A DNA stretch of 64,000 nt from Perca fluviatilis (Eukaryota > Chordata > Actinopteri > Perciformes > Percidae), in the NCBI RefSeq assembly GCF_010015445.1, contig NC_053133.1:23703922-23767921 (forward strand), written 5' to 3'. Made by a program: the position numbers and the translations under genes. Below, one piece after another: positions 48,101 to 58,375 of the stretch. The notes beneath the pieces were generated by a model. It was not told the origin of the DNA and did not search any database. It saw only the letters and a list, made by a program, of their open reading frames with translations. Position 1 is the stretch's first letter. Each line of letters opens with the position of its first letter.

Positions 48101-49885
48101 GGGCCTGTTTCACAAAACCAAGATAAGGGATTAAGCCAGGATTTCCCAGTTATCCTGGATGAATTAAGCCTTGATTCGGTTTCACAAAAGCGGAGGCACA
48201 TAAATCACCATGGAGATTTATTCTGTACAGCTAGCCTGCTCCTGACCAGGCTAACAGTCAGGATTTATTTAATCCTGGAGCCTTTTCTGATCACCCAGCA
48301 TTGGTTTTACCCTATTGTTATTATCAGCCTGGATTAAAATACAACAGGTGCATATTGCTGTTTATTTAAGTACTGTTATTGTGACCATTATTTTTTTATT
48401 TATAATTATACATGTGTCATTGTTACTGTTATATTGCTGTATGAAGAATGCTGTTCATATTTTTGATGAATATATTATGGCAGTTGTTGAGATAATTAGA
48501 AAAGGCTGATAAAATTTCAAATGTGTTTTAAATGAAGTATGTTACTAAGGGCAATACATACAATGCTGTACATTTCTATAGTTGACCAATACACCTTGAA
48601 TTATTTTAGTTGATTCATTTTTTTTAAATTCTTTAACAATAAGGATCATGTTTGTTCCACTTCCATGTGCATTGTATTTGGCATTCTTAGCACACAATTT
48701 ATGTTGTCCAGTAAACTGGGAATATAATTTGGGAGGATTGTACAATTTAAGAACATATCCTAATTGTACAATCCTCCCAAATTATAGTTTTAGTTCACTG
48801 GACCAGTAACTATCTAGTGATGTAGGCTACTGTACATTCATGTAACAGGGAGAGGACACCTCAATGGTTTTTGACCTTATATCTGGGGGGAAATAACTGA
48901 TGAATATACTCTGTTCCATTCATGTTTACAGTGTGCATGGAATTTATCACTTAATTATCTTCATAGCTTCTAGATTTTAGAGTCCAATTTCTTCAGTGTC
49001 TTTATTTTCTATGTCCATATATACAGGGAGCAAGGCATATAATATATAGAGAAGGAAACTCGGCCTCTATAAAAAATAAAAAATGAAACTCAAGAAAAAG
49101 CGTGGCCGATAATAGCGGACCGACTGAATGATAGTCTAAAAATATACATTTATGAATTACTCCTCTTAACTGAAACCATTCAATGAGTCACTGTCATTTG
49201 CAAAAACGAACAGTTGTACACTTTGCATTAAAAGCGAGCAGTGGAAGTTAATATGACTTAGGAAACTTATATTTTAGCCCATGAGAGAGAAGGAGGAACA
49301 GAGTGAAAGAGATATTTACGCATCATATTCTAGCGTTGTAGAAAATTGATCTTCATTGTAAATTTCCTGAGTAACATTATCTTCTGCTTACATTTAAGGC
49401 AAAGAGTACAACTGTTAATTTGTGAAAATGATTAGTAGCCTAATCCTTGAATGGAATGATTATGACTTTCAGTTCAGAGCAGTGGTCAGTTAATGTATAT
49501 ATTTAGGCTACAATTACGCATTCCGTTGGTCCGTGATCGTCTGCCTCGCTTTCTCTCGCTGTTTCATTACAGCGGCCGTGTTTCTTTTCTTTTTATACAA
49601 ATAATGTGTTTCACGTCATCATACTTCCACGAGAAGCTGCTGCTCACTCTGTATAAAGTATGTACAATGCGTATTCTCCATTTTGGCATCAGTAAATCTG
49701 TGATCGACCACGTTGGTTTTTCATCTATCTGAATTACTTCAGCCTGGCTCGACCTAGTCGCTCCTCCTCAGCCTGGCTTGGCCTTCGTGAAACGCACCAA
49801 GCCAAGCTGCACGGATTAGACTAGGTCAAGCCTCGCTTTATCAGTTATCCTGGATTTATATATTCTGCTTTTGTGAAACAGGCCC
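48101..49885. mobile_element. Non-autonomous PIF-Harbinger-like element, 1785 bp
   Basis: Ends GGGCCTGTTTCACAAAA and TTTTGTGAAACAGGCCC are inverted repeats; TTTCACAAAAGC recurs just inside the left end. The flanks CTG (48098-48100) and CAG (49886-49888) fit a 3-bp CWG duplication with one change, within ACCWGGT. This central palindrome is known as the insertion preference of zebrafish Harbinger3. No transposase or SANT frame inside. It contains a perfect 24-bp hairpin. Confidence 0.8.
48724..48785. repeat. Perfect 24-bp inverted repeat with 14-bp loop
   Basis: ATAATTTGGGAGGATTGTAC (48724-48747 in full) is exactly complementary to 48762-48785. Pairing continues imperfectly outwards (CCAGTAAACTGGG versus TTCACTGGACC) to about 48705-48810. 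It may be a very small nested palindromic element or a hairpin. Confidence 0.9.
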
Positions 49886-50139
49886 CAGGTGAGCTACCAG
49901 GCTCCCCAACCTTTTGGGTTTTTGTACGGGTTAAACAAATGAGATGTAATGTGTAAGTGAGTTTTTGAAGTGCTGATAGGAGGACTTAGGTACATTCACA
50001 CAGAGCCAGGCTAGAGATCTCCAGTCTTAAGCTATGCTACACTAACCATTTTCTGAGTGTAGCTTTTAGGGACAAGTGCTATCGATCTTCTCATCTAACT
50101 CTTGCCTATAAAGCGAACAAATGCCCAACTGTTTTTTAA

Positions 50140-51066
50140 GGCAATGACTGACTACTCCCATTCAGTGGCAGAGCCTTAAATTAAAAAAACATTGTTAAAC
50201 AATGTAGTGAAACATTACATGGGGGAAAAAAAGGAATGGGAGCCTTGATATACATTGTAAAGATGTTTTATAGATTGGGTTTCATGCATGACAAATGCAA
50301 TCATATTTCTGGTCAACAACATCTCACTATCTGTATTTTAAGGCCATGCAGCCCAAGTTGGAAGTCATAAAACAGAGAAAGTTTTCATTAGAGCGAGTTG
50401 GTTCAAAGAAATGCTGTGCACACTAAATATAGGGAGGCTCAACTCGAATATCAAGGACTCAGCATTACCATACTTGCCCCCTGTAGACAAGTTACATAAA
50501 CAGGCCAAAAGTATGCATTGTTTTGAAGTTTGTGGAACAGCTGTGGATGTGACAAATACAGTAGCATGGATGTAGACAATGCAATTAAGCCTTTAATAAA
50601 TCACTTCAGCATTGAAATCATTTTGAGTATGTGCATAGCAGGCACTTATCAAACTTCACAGTTGCAGTGCACAGTTGTGGCAACTTTGATTTTTTTTTAT
50701 TATTAAACGTCAGCTTTCTTACAGTCTCTCGGCAGATGTTGAATGGCACAAAATAATAGAAACAAACAGTGTAATGACAGCTTGTGATCAAAGTAAATGA
50801 GTCATTAATAAGATGTGAGCCTTGTGCACTGTCTCCATTTTGTTCTCCCATGATGGGATATGAAAAGAACTTTGAATATTTATCAGACTGCGTGTTAATT
50901 GATGTCACAATGAGAAATTACTGGGATAACACCAGTTGAAAGTGAAAAAGTTCTCAAATAGCAAGTCTCAAACCAATATTGTGTTATTTGAAGCAATGTG
51001 GCACCGTCAAGTCAATGTATTCATGTAGCCCAAAAATCAAAAGTCACAAATTTGCCTTAAAGATCC
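50140..51066. other. Unique sequence, nothing recognised
   Basis: No repeat termini or coding domain. Confidence 0.5.
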
Positions 51067-51075
51067 TAACAATCT

Positions 51076-51324
51076 GGGGTGCTTGGTTAGCTCACCTGGT
51101 AGAGCAGGAGCCCATATGCAAAGGTTTACTCCTTGATACAGCGGCCGTGGGTTCGACTCCGCCCTGTGGCTCCTTGTTGCATGTCATTCCTCCTCTTTCA
51201 TGTCTTCAGCTGTCCTATATAAATAAAGGTCTAAAATGCCCCCCAAAAATCTTTAAGAAATTAATAAAAACATTTGTAATTTCCCCTTGTGGGATTAATA
51301 AAGTATACATTATTATTATTACAT
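51076..51324 (+). mobile_element. Chimeric SINE: tRNA head/body plus LINE-type tail
   Basis: It starts GGGGTGCTTGGTTAGCTCAC with an A-box (TTAGCTCACCTGGTAGAGC) and a B-box (GGGTTCGACTCC), then the family body and CCCCAAAAATCTTTAAGAAA, where siblings end. It then continues with AATTTCCCCTTGTGGGATTA and ATAAAGTATACATTATTATT, a LINE 3' tail. The 9-bp duplication TAACAATCT (51067-51075, 51325-51333) encloses both parts, so they were inserted as one unit. Confidence 0.82.
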
Positions 51325-51333
51325 TAACAATCT

Positions 51334-51881
51334 GTGCAGAATGATACATCGTCTTAATGTCATACTGACATAATCAACATCATGGTTCTTCTCATTAAGA
51401 AGTCGGTAAACTGTTAGCATTAAGAAATTGTAAACCTTCAACTAGACAGTATGGTGACATTGGCTTTGTTTATTTAGATCAGTATGCCATAAGGACAGCA
51501 ATGTGGAACGGCTGGTCGTTCGATCGCTTTGTTCAAAACTGAAATAACAGGTATTGCATGGATTCCCATGATATATTTTTTTATAGATATTCAAGGTCCC
51601 TAGAAGATTAATCATGAAACAGCCAGTACAGCCAGTACTTTTACTTGAACATCACCATGCTCGACATTTCTCAGACGGATCAAATTTTCTACAGGCATTC
51701 GTGTCCCCTTAAGATGAATTGATTGTTTTATGAAATACCTGCAAACTCAAAAATAGTCTGATAAGCATCAGATGTATTTTGTGTTTACAGCTTCCAGTAA
51801 TTAGAAAATTGCATCATACTAACACTCTGGTAACCTAATCCCTAAGCAGTGAATTTTGTGTATGAAATGCAGTTTTTTTTA

Positions 51882-51882
<1 letters not shown>
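51334..51882. other. Unique sequence, nothing recognised
   Basis: No repeat or coding signal. Confidence 0.5.

Positions 51883-51910
<28 letters not shown>
51883..51910 (+). repeat. (TTA)9 microsatellite
   Basis: Nine TTA units directly before the GTTAGCATG repeat fragment. Confidence 0.95.
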
Positions 51911-51913
<3 letters not shown>

Positions 51914-52000
51914 GTATGTTAGCATGTTGATACTAGCATTTAGCCCAAGACATCACCGTACCTTCATTCAGTTTCACAGAGCAGCTAGCATTTAATCAGA
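51911..52000 (+). repeat. Fragment of the GTTAGCATG repeat
   Basis: CCAGTATGTTAGCATGTTGA, TACTAGCATTTAGCCCAAGA and TCACAGAGCAGCTAGCATTT are the distal blocks of the family seen at 24870-25265. Confidence 0.6.
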
Positions 52001-52741
52001 TTTAGATTTTTCTGGTTTTATTCATTGCAGCTTATAGCAGTCGTCTGCTTGAGAAACTTAAAGATATGAGTATCCGTGCATAGCTTTAATACGAATGCAG
52101 TTACTTCATTAACTGCAACACAATATGTTTGCAGAAGCACTGAATTGTAAGAAGTGTACCATTTGTTCTCAGGATAAAACAACAGATAGCCCTCAACAGT
52201 TAATAATTCCAACTGGGTCTGTCTACTGTACAGCTTACAATATGCCCAAGACTTCACAAGTGGACTATCATTTACTTCCACATGCCTCACATTATTCTGA
52301 GACTGCTGTTTTCCCCATTAGGGAGATGAATCCATTCGCAGATGATTTGCATAAACACCTGTCAGTGCTTTGTCTCCCACTGATACCTAATGAATTTCAA
52401 GCATCGACTGTTCTTTGCTGTTCACTTCCTCGCCAGTCGCAAGATGTCCTTTCCTGACCCTAGAGTGTAGATTTTGTCTCGTTTTCTTCTTAAAATTGCA
52501 TTTGGCAGGTTCACGAGCATTCATACTTCTGTTCATTTGATTTTATTATCTCGGTACTGTGTGCTGTGTCTTTGTTACCACTTGCAACAAATTGATCTGA
52601 AGGATCTATTGATATAACTCTGTCAGTCTGTATCCTGTCTCTTAACGTCAGTGTCTTTTTGAAAGCCAAAATGTGGCCTGATGTATAAAGATACTTTTAC
52701 GTCATATTACAGGGTAAAAAAAAAAGAAACTGATAAAAACA
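52001..52741. other. Unique sequence with a 110-codon open frame
   Basis: The frame 52125-52457 (plus) has no domain I know and no splice or promoter context. The DNA from 52120 to 52460 contains ATTTGCAT and CACCTG motifs and no repeat; it might be a regulatory element, but this is inference. Confidence 0.35.
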
Positions 52742-52745
52742 TTAA

Positions 52746-53456
52746 AGTGCTCATATTATGCTCATTTTCAGGTTCATAATTGTATTTAGAGGTCGCACCA
52801 GAATAGGTTTATGTGGTTTAATTTTCTGAAAACACCATATATTTGTTGTACTGCACATTGCTGCAGCTCCTCTTTTCACCCTGGGTGTTGAGCTCTCTGT
52901 GTTAGCTACAGAGTGAGGCATCGCACTTCTGTTCCATCTTTGTTGGGAGTCGCACATGCGCAGTAAGTACTGCTAGGTAGTCAGTTGCAGAGTGTAAGGG
53001 CGTGCCATGGTAGCAGCTAGGCGAGCATTATAACGTGTGTTACAAAGTGACGCACGTTCGTCTCTGAAGTAAAGGCTGGACTACAATAGAGCTGTTTGGA
53101 CCAGTTTGTGAACAGTGTTTTCACTGGAAGATGGTAAGTCCCTTTGGGGTGGACTTTGGGCTTTTTCACTTTGTAAACCTATAATGTGGGGCGCCCAGAT
53201 ATCTCAGTTGGTAGAGCGGGCGCCCATATATAGAGGTTTCCTCCTTGACACAGCGTGCCCGGATTCGACTCCGACCTGCGGCCCTTTGCTGCATGTCATT
53301 CCCCCTTCTCTCTCCCCTTTCATGTCTTCAGCTGTCCTGTCAAATAAAGGCCTAACATGCCCAAAAAATAATCTTAAAAAAAACTATAATGTACACAAAA
53401 AGATAGATAACACAATAAAGGAAAGGGAAAAAGCCAAAAATCACAATATGAGCACT
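52746..53456. mobile_element. TTAA-target MITE (AGTGCTCATATTATG ends) with SINE insertion
   Basis: Ends AGTGCTCATATTATGCTCAT and ACAATATGAGCACT, TTAA on both sides (52742-52745, 53457-53460). Second copy of the family at 46303-46789, about 506 bp without the SINE. It keeps the TTGTTGTACTGCACATTGCT segment that is deleted in the first copy. Confidence 0.92.
53188..53383 (+). mobile_element. tRNA-derived SINE, 196 bp, near full length
   Basis: GGGGCGCCCAGATATCTCAG, A-box-like ATCTCAGTTGGTAGAGC, B-box-like GGATTCGACTCC, body CTGCATGTCATTCCCCCTTC and TTCAGCTGTCCTGTCAAATA, tail CAAAAAATAATCTTAAAAAA. A perfect 9-bp duplication CTATAATGT flanks it (53179-53187, 53384-53392). The other MITE copy at 46.7 kb shows the empty site. 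Confidence 0.95.
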
Positions 53457-53460
53457 TTAA

Positions 53461-56400
53461 GGAAAGAAACATGTATATTGCTTTTAGCTGAATCTTTAAA
53501 TCCTCCCTTTGCATTTCCCTAACTAGAACAAAATGCATTATATTTGAATGTCGACAGCGTACAACAAAGCCTATGTGAGTCCACCAGGAGACCAAGGATT
53601 GTGAGGTCTCGACGGTGATGAGTCGGTTGCTGCCTCACATAGTTTGTTATAAATACTGGCTCAGACTGACTGGCTATGGGAGCCATGCATCACCTGGGCA
53701 GATAGGCCAGTAAAGCGATGATGCGTGTGTCCTTGGCATCGGGGGTGTGGGGGGGGTGAGAAGGGCTCATAGCTTTTATCTCTGGCAAGCATCAGCAGAG
53801 AATAGCCATCACAAGGTCTGCCTTGAAGGTGAAACATCAGCGGAATGCTTTGCTATCGTAATTCATTTAGTGGCCGTTCGGTAAGAGGCAGCAAGGCATT
53901 TGTACAATTTGTTCAACTGAATTTTTTTCTGTTAATATCATTTGCTGAGAGGTATTTGAAAGCTTTGTTCATGGTTTCTTCTGAATGAATCGGAAAACTG
54001 TTTCAGTGGGGAAGGAGAGACGAAGGTGACACCGCTCGACAACAGAGATTTTTTTATTTTATTGTTTTTAAATATCCACTGCAGTGCTGCTGGATATTAC
54101 TGGCTCTTCAGTGTTGACCTAGTGCATATTTGGAATATGTATTTTAAATATGATTGAGTTAAGGAAATGGAATATTGTTTCCTGTTCCTGCCCCAGCCTG
54201 CGTGGCTAATGGTGGGTTAGCCCCAAGGTGTTTTTTTCTCTTAGAGGTTGTCTTGAAAATAAATGTAGTAGTAATATAATACGCAAAGCAATGAGTCGTG
54301 TTGTAGTGGAAGTTTTGCACGCAATTATGTTTCAAGATTAATTTTTACATTTATTGTATTCATCTGAATGCCGAAGTGTGTTAAAAGCACTGCATGAACA
54401 CAACCATCTTGGCGGATAATGCCAGCACTGTAGCATCTAATTATTTGTCCATTAAATACTGCATGTTTCATTGCATTCCAAACAACATTGACTTAAAACA
54501 GCTTTGACAAGCATGATGCTACATGCTCTGTTAACTGTGTTGAAATGAAATTGTGAGAAGTTATACTTTAATTATCTTTGACTGGATTTAATTTAGCTTC
54601 TTTGCACATGCATAGAGATCGTACACTTCCAGGAAGAAAACCTATCCGAGTTCATTTGAACCTTATTATGGATTTGTTTTCTCTCTTTTTATCCCAATAA
54701 TTAAATTCATCTTGCTTTCATTGTATACCTGCAAAATATTCACAGCAAACATCTTATTTGTATCCATTTATTTATTTTCTTTTAATTTACGTTCATGGCA
54801 ACTATAGCATTGCTAAATATATGATTATATTTAGGGAACAAAAAGGCACTTACTGTACTTACTGTAACATCACAGGCATAGAGACTAGGGTGTGTTAATT
54901 AATTTCAATTAAAACCACTCGGTTGAAGATAACGGAGAGACTGTCTTCATGAAACATTAAAAAGCATCTTCAAACATCAAGTCTAAATGCTGTAGGCACA
55001 TTGATTCAGCTGCACATGGGTGGGAATATGAGGGAAGAAGGTAAGTTGAATCAAATTGACCGTTCACCAGACTTCTGTAAACCGAAGACCATCAATTAAT
55101 ATTCTCTAATAATTATAATCTATATCTGTCGTGGCAGCAAGGAAAATCAAGATGTGAAACGTTAGAAGGGATTAAACTGAAAGAAAGATTGCAGTTTTAC
55201 TAACCGCTGGCTCAGTCTGTGTATTTCTCTGTGTACATGTATTAATAAGAAAATGCTGGCAATACAAGAATTTTGGGGAAAAAAGACTAATCATATTTAT
55301 TTATGTATTTTTTTAAACAGGTGGATTTCCTGCAGAAATGAACCTTTGCCATAATGAATTACCGCTTGATCTAACTGAAGAAACACAGTAGGGTCGAATT
55401 AGAGGGGCAAAAGCAAGGTGATGCTGTTTGGCACAGACTCCGTGTTTGCTTAGCGGTGTAGTCAAACAGGCCTTGAAATACAGCAGATGGCCAAACAATA
55501 ACCAGAAGCAAAATGCGCGGTCCTAAGAGGCATGGGATGAAAGTTGTTTGAGGAGTTGGCATTCACTAGCTCCCCTTCAACCGCGCCTTGCCTTTTTGAT
55601 GTGTTCTTCCCTGTGGCTGTGGTCATTCTAAACCAATAAATCATGGTGACAATGAATGCTGTGACATCTGCCACACAGCATCTGATGGCTGACAACAGTC
55701 ATCTGTACCCCTGATCTGTGAAGGGAGAATACTAGAATAATGTGCAACGGGTAGCCAGTGAAATGTGCCACCCGCATGTGTGCTGCAGCCGATACTGGCA
55801 GATCAGTTGGCGAATTAGCGCAAATTGAATCGGCCATTTCTACTCTCAATTAGTAATGTCACTACTGCTCAGTTTTGACCTTGACAGTTAGGCTGGTGAT
55901 CATGAAGGCACACATGCCATCATTCCCCAAATGATTACATACATGACCATTAAAGGCATTTATTTGCCATTGCACAACTTAATTTCTGTATTGTATAAAA
56001 CAACCATACGTGGTTTAATTACACAGAATGTAGTATTGAATGTAGTGCAACAGACAGTTAATTTGTCCCTGAGAATATAAAGTAATCAGTCGTATTTAAG
56101 TTCAGTATTACTCTTCCCATGTGCAAAACAGCTCCAGACATTTCCCGTTTTAGGTCTAATTTTTGAAATTCAAATTCTGGATTTTAAAATCATTGCCGTA
56201 GAGTTGTCATACCAATCCATGCTGTGTGGAAGCAACAGTGGGCAGCGACTGTATGATGAGGCTCTCCGGCACAGAGGGAACAGATGGGGTTGAGGAAACA
56301 CCTGGGCGCAGGGTTACACATAGTAAAGCCACCATGTGCAAAGCCAGACTGTCGCAGAGAATAAGGATGACTAAGAGGGATATAAAAGGGAACCATCACG

Positions 56401-56632
56401 ATGCATGGCTCAGTGTCTGTGTTTACTCATTCTGCTTACTGGAATAACCTGCTAACACAATAAATCACATAAGCTCAAAATGCAGTTAAAACAAGTTAAA
56501 TGTCACGCGTAACTTCAATATTTAGCATGTCGCTTAACTAAGTACACAAACTGAAAGTTGAACAGTGCTACCGGCCAGGCTGTTCTCATGAACCATTCGT
56601 ACATATACAGTACCCACGAAAACTAAAGCACT
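53461..56632. other. 3.2 kb without recognisable repeats or genes
   Basis: This is one of the longest stretches without transposon termini, and it lies between two dense clusters. No open frame looks like an exon. At 55480-55920 the sequence is of balanced composition and low repetitiveness, as is often seen for conserved non-coding elements; no conservation data are available here. Confidence 0.45.
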
Positions 56633-56640
56633 GTAATGCA

Positions 56641-57235
56641 TAGGGCTGGGTATCGCTCAAACATTTTCAATAGCAATACCTTCCATACCAGTTCCTAAAC
56701 AATACTTTTTTCGATACCAATTTTATAAAACAAAAAGAAACTTCAACATTACAGCACAAATCTTTTTTTTTTTAAAGATTTTTTTTGGGGCTTTTCCCTT
56801 TTTATTTATACAGTGACAGTGGATAGACATGAAAGGAGGATGACACACAGCAAAGGGCAGCAGGTCGGATTCAAACCTGCGCCGCTGCAGGACTCAGCCA
56901 ACATGGGCCGAACACTCTTACTGGGTGAGCTAGAGGCCACCCCGGACACTAATCTTTTTATTAATTTGTCAGCTTCTGTTATGTGAGCCCCGTCTCTGTG
57001 CGTAACGTAGTTTTGCTGCGTGTCTCTACGACATGTAACGCTAAACAGCCAGTCACAAACATTATTAGATCTTGGTAGAAGCATGCTGTATGCTTATTGG
57101 CTCACTGACACTCATGACATTTACTCTTTATGTATTGAAATTGGGTATTGAATGACCAGGCATTTTTCGATCCTCGATACTTTAGAGGTAATTCGGACGG
57201 TGCCTAAAAAGTATTACATTTGGTACCCAGCCCTA
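56641..57235. mobile_element. Non-autonomous hAT element with SINE insertion, 595 bp
   Basis: Ends TAGGGCTGGGTATCG and GGTACCCAGCCCTA, with a perfect 8-bp duplication GTAATGCA (56633-56640, 57236-57243). Subterminal CGATACCAATTTT / TCGATACTTTAGAGG blocks fit this fish hAT group. No transposase. The SINE at 56768-56943 inserted into it. Confidence 0.92.
56768..56943 (-). mobile_element. tRNA-derived SINE nested in the hAT
   Basis: On the minus strand: GGGGTGGCCTCTAGCTCACC (A-box), GCAGGTTTGAATCCGACC (B-box), CTTTGCTGTGTGTCATCCTC, and a tail ending AAAAAAAATCTTTAAAAAAA. The flanks CACAAATCTTTTT (56755-56767) and CACTAATCTTTTT (56947-56959) are a duplication of about 13 bp with one change. Confidence 0.88.
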
Positions 57236-57449
57236 GTAATGCATATGCATTACACATATTTATTGCTGAATGCACCACAGTAACTGCTGCTCTGTAAGAC
57301 CGCTCTGGTCCTCTTAGGAAGGAGGTCAGAGTGGATAGGTGGGTCATAAAACACAGAGCATTCAACCAGGGGAGCGGAGTTTGCATCACAGAGAAAAATC
57401 AAGACTTTCCCTCAGGAAACATGTGTTGTGTCCCAGGAGGACTACTTAA

Positions 57450-58046
57450 AGGTCCCATGGCATTAAAATTTCACTTTTTTTTAACATTAATATGCGTTCC
57501 CCAGCCTGCCTATGGTCCCCCAGTGGCTAGAAATGGTGATAGGTGTAAACCGAGCCCTGGGTATCCTGCTCTGCCTTTGAGAAAATGAAAGCTCAGATGG
57601 GCCGATCTGGAATCTTCTCCTTATGAGGTCATAAGGAGCAACACTTCTTTCTCTGCTTTGCCCCCCAGAGAATTTGGCCCAACCATGAGAGAGAGACATC
57701 ATGGCTTTCAAACGAGCAAAGTGGCAGTTGGTCAAGGCCACACCCCCACCCTCCACCTTGCCCCCCCCTCTCTCCTCCTCAATAGCTGCAGACACAGAAA
57801 TGGCACATACTAAGGAAAGTTCATTGTGGGACTGGCTCTAGTGGCTGTAATTCTGCACCAAGGCTGAATTTCAGGATAGAGACTTCAGATACAGTATTAG
57901 CGGACCACTAAGGTCTATATAAAAGAGACTTCAGATACAGTATTAGGGGACCGCTAAGGTCTATATAAAAGAGACTTCAGATACAGTATTAGGGGACCAC
58001 TAAGGTCTATATAAAAGCATCCAAAGAGCACCATGTCATGGGACCT
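57450..58046. mobile_element. TTAA-target MITE (AGGTCCCATGGCAT ends), 597 bp
   Basis: Ends AGGTCCCATGGCAT and TGTCATGGGACCT, TTAA at 57446-57449 and 58047-58050. The body (GGTCCCCCAGTGGCTAGAAA, CTCAGATGGGCCGATCTGGA) is one I recall as very common in perciform fish. TTAA duplication fits Kolobok or piggyBac type; the terminus does not decide. A minus-strand 102-codon frame is incidental. Confidence 0.9.
57879..58016 (+). repeat. 46-bp tandem repeat, three units
   Basis: Units at 57879-57924, 57925-57970 and 57971-58016 (GAGACTTCAGATACAGTATT ... CTAAGGTCTATATAAAA) differ at only two positions. The array lies inside the MITE close to its right end and contains TATATAAAA in each unit. Confidence 0.95.
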
Positions 58047-58157
58047 TTAACAAACCACAAACGTTTTACTTACACGTTTTGGTGCCTGAACGTAACTGTT
58101 GTCACCCATGACGGTCACCTTTTGTTGGCTAAACTCAACTGCAACACCCTATGAAAA

Positions 58158-58375
58158 GGGATGGCCTAAAGGTTAGAAAAGCAAGCTTTTGACCGGGAGG
58201 TCGTCGGTTCAATCCCCTCCCTCATTACCACCACTGAGGTGCCCTTGAGCGAGGCCCTTACCCTTAACCGCAGTAGCCAGCAGATCAGACAGTGGTTGTT
58301 CTGTGTGTAACTGTGTGAATGTGATCATGGCATTCCTACAAAAAGATAGCCTTCCTCTCAGTAAACCTCAGTAAA
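58158..58375 (+). mobile_element. tRNA-derived SINE (family of 28.1 kb)
   Basis: GGATGGCCTAAAGGTTAGAA (A-box), GACCGGGAGGTCGTCGGTTC then AATCCCC (B-box), CTTGAGCGAGGCCCTTACCC, ending in AAAGATAGCCTTCCTCTCAG. The head is nearly identical to the minus-strand copy at 28067-28364; the middle differs. No tail or clear duplication, so the right border is approximate. Confidence 0.8.

Larger units (their letters stand above)
47984..49907 (-). mobile_element. tRNA-derived SINE split by a Harbinger element
   Basis: The minus-strand SINE starts GGGGAGCCTGGTAGCTCACC (49907 downward) and, after the insertion, resumes with GGTTGAGTGCGTACCCAATG and ends CCCAAAAAATAATCTTTAAA (near 47984). An AACCTTTT duplication flanks it (47976-47983, 49908-49915). 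It inserted into the outer MITE. Confidence 0.85.
46216..50135. mobile_element. Outer TTAA-target MITE, split into three parts
   Basis: The left part 46216-46298 (AAGGATTAGTTTCTACATTT), middle part 47703-47979 (GGGGAAACAGCTAGCCTGGC, AACCCCCCGTAATACCACAA) and right part 49916-50135 (TATCGATCTTCTCATCTAAC, ending CAACTGTTTTTTAA) together give about 580 bp. They are in the order of a common fish MITE with ends TTAAAGGAATAGTTCGACAT. TTAA is intact at the right (50136-50139) and mutated at the left (GTAA, 46212-46215). All other elements between 46.3 and 49.9 kb lie inside it, so it is the oldest layer. Confidence 0.82.

Noticed and set aside
51090..51175. tRNA-gene-like A-box and B-box at 51.1 kb and similar sites at 53.2, 56.9, 58.2 and 59.0 kb
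   Set aside because: They are heads of SINEs with SINE bodies, tails and duplications; no cloverleaf with anticodon and acceptor stem is kept.
50979..51344. 121-codon open frame
   Set aside because: It runs through the chimeric SINE and its flanks; coding by accident.
52125..52457. 110-codon open frame
   Set aside because: No recognisable domain, no splice or start context, and no repeat relation; length is compatible with chance in 64 kb of six-frame sequence.
53115..53522. 135-codon open frame, one of the longest in the window
   Set aside because: It crosses the MITE, the SINE and the MITE again; there is no protein similarity and the parts are mobile-element DNA.
57487..57795. 102-codon minus-strand open frame
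   Set aside because: Lies wholly in the GC-richer body of the AGGTCCCATGG MITE, which is non-coding in other copies as far as I recall.
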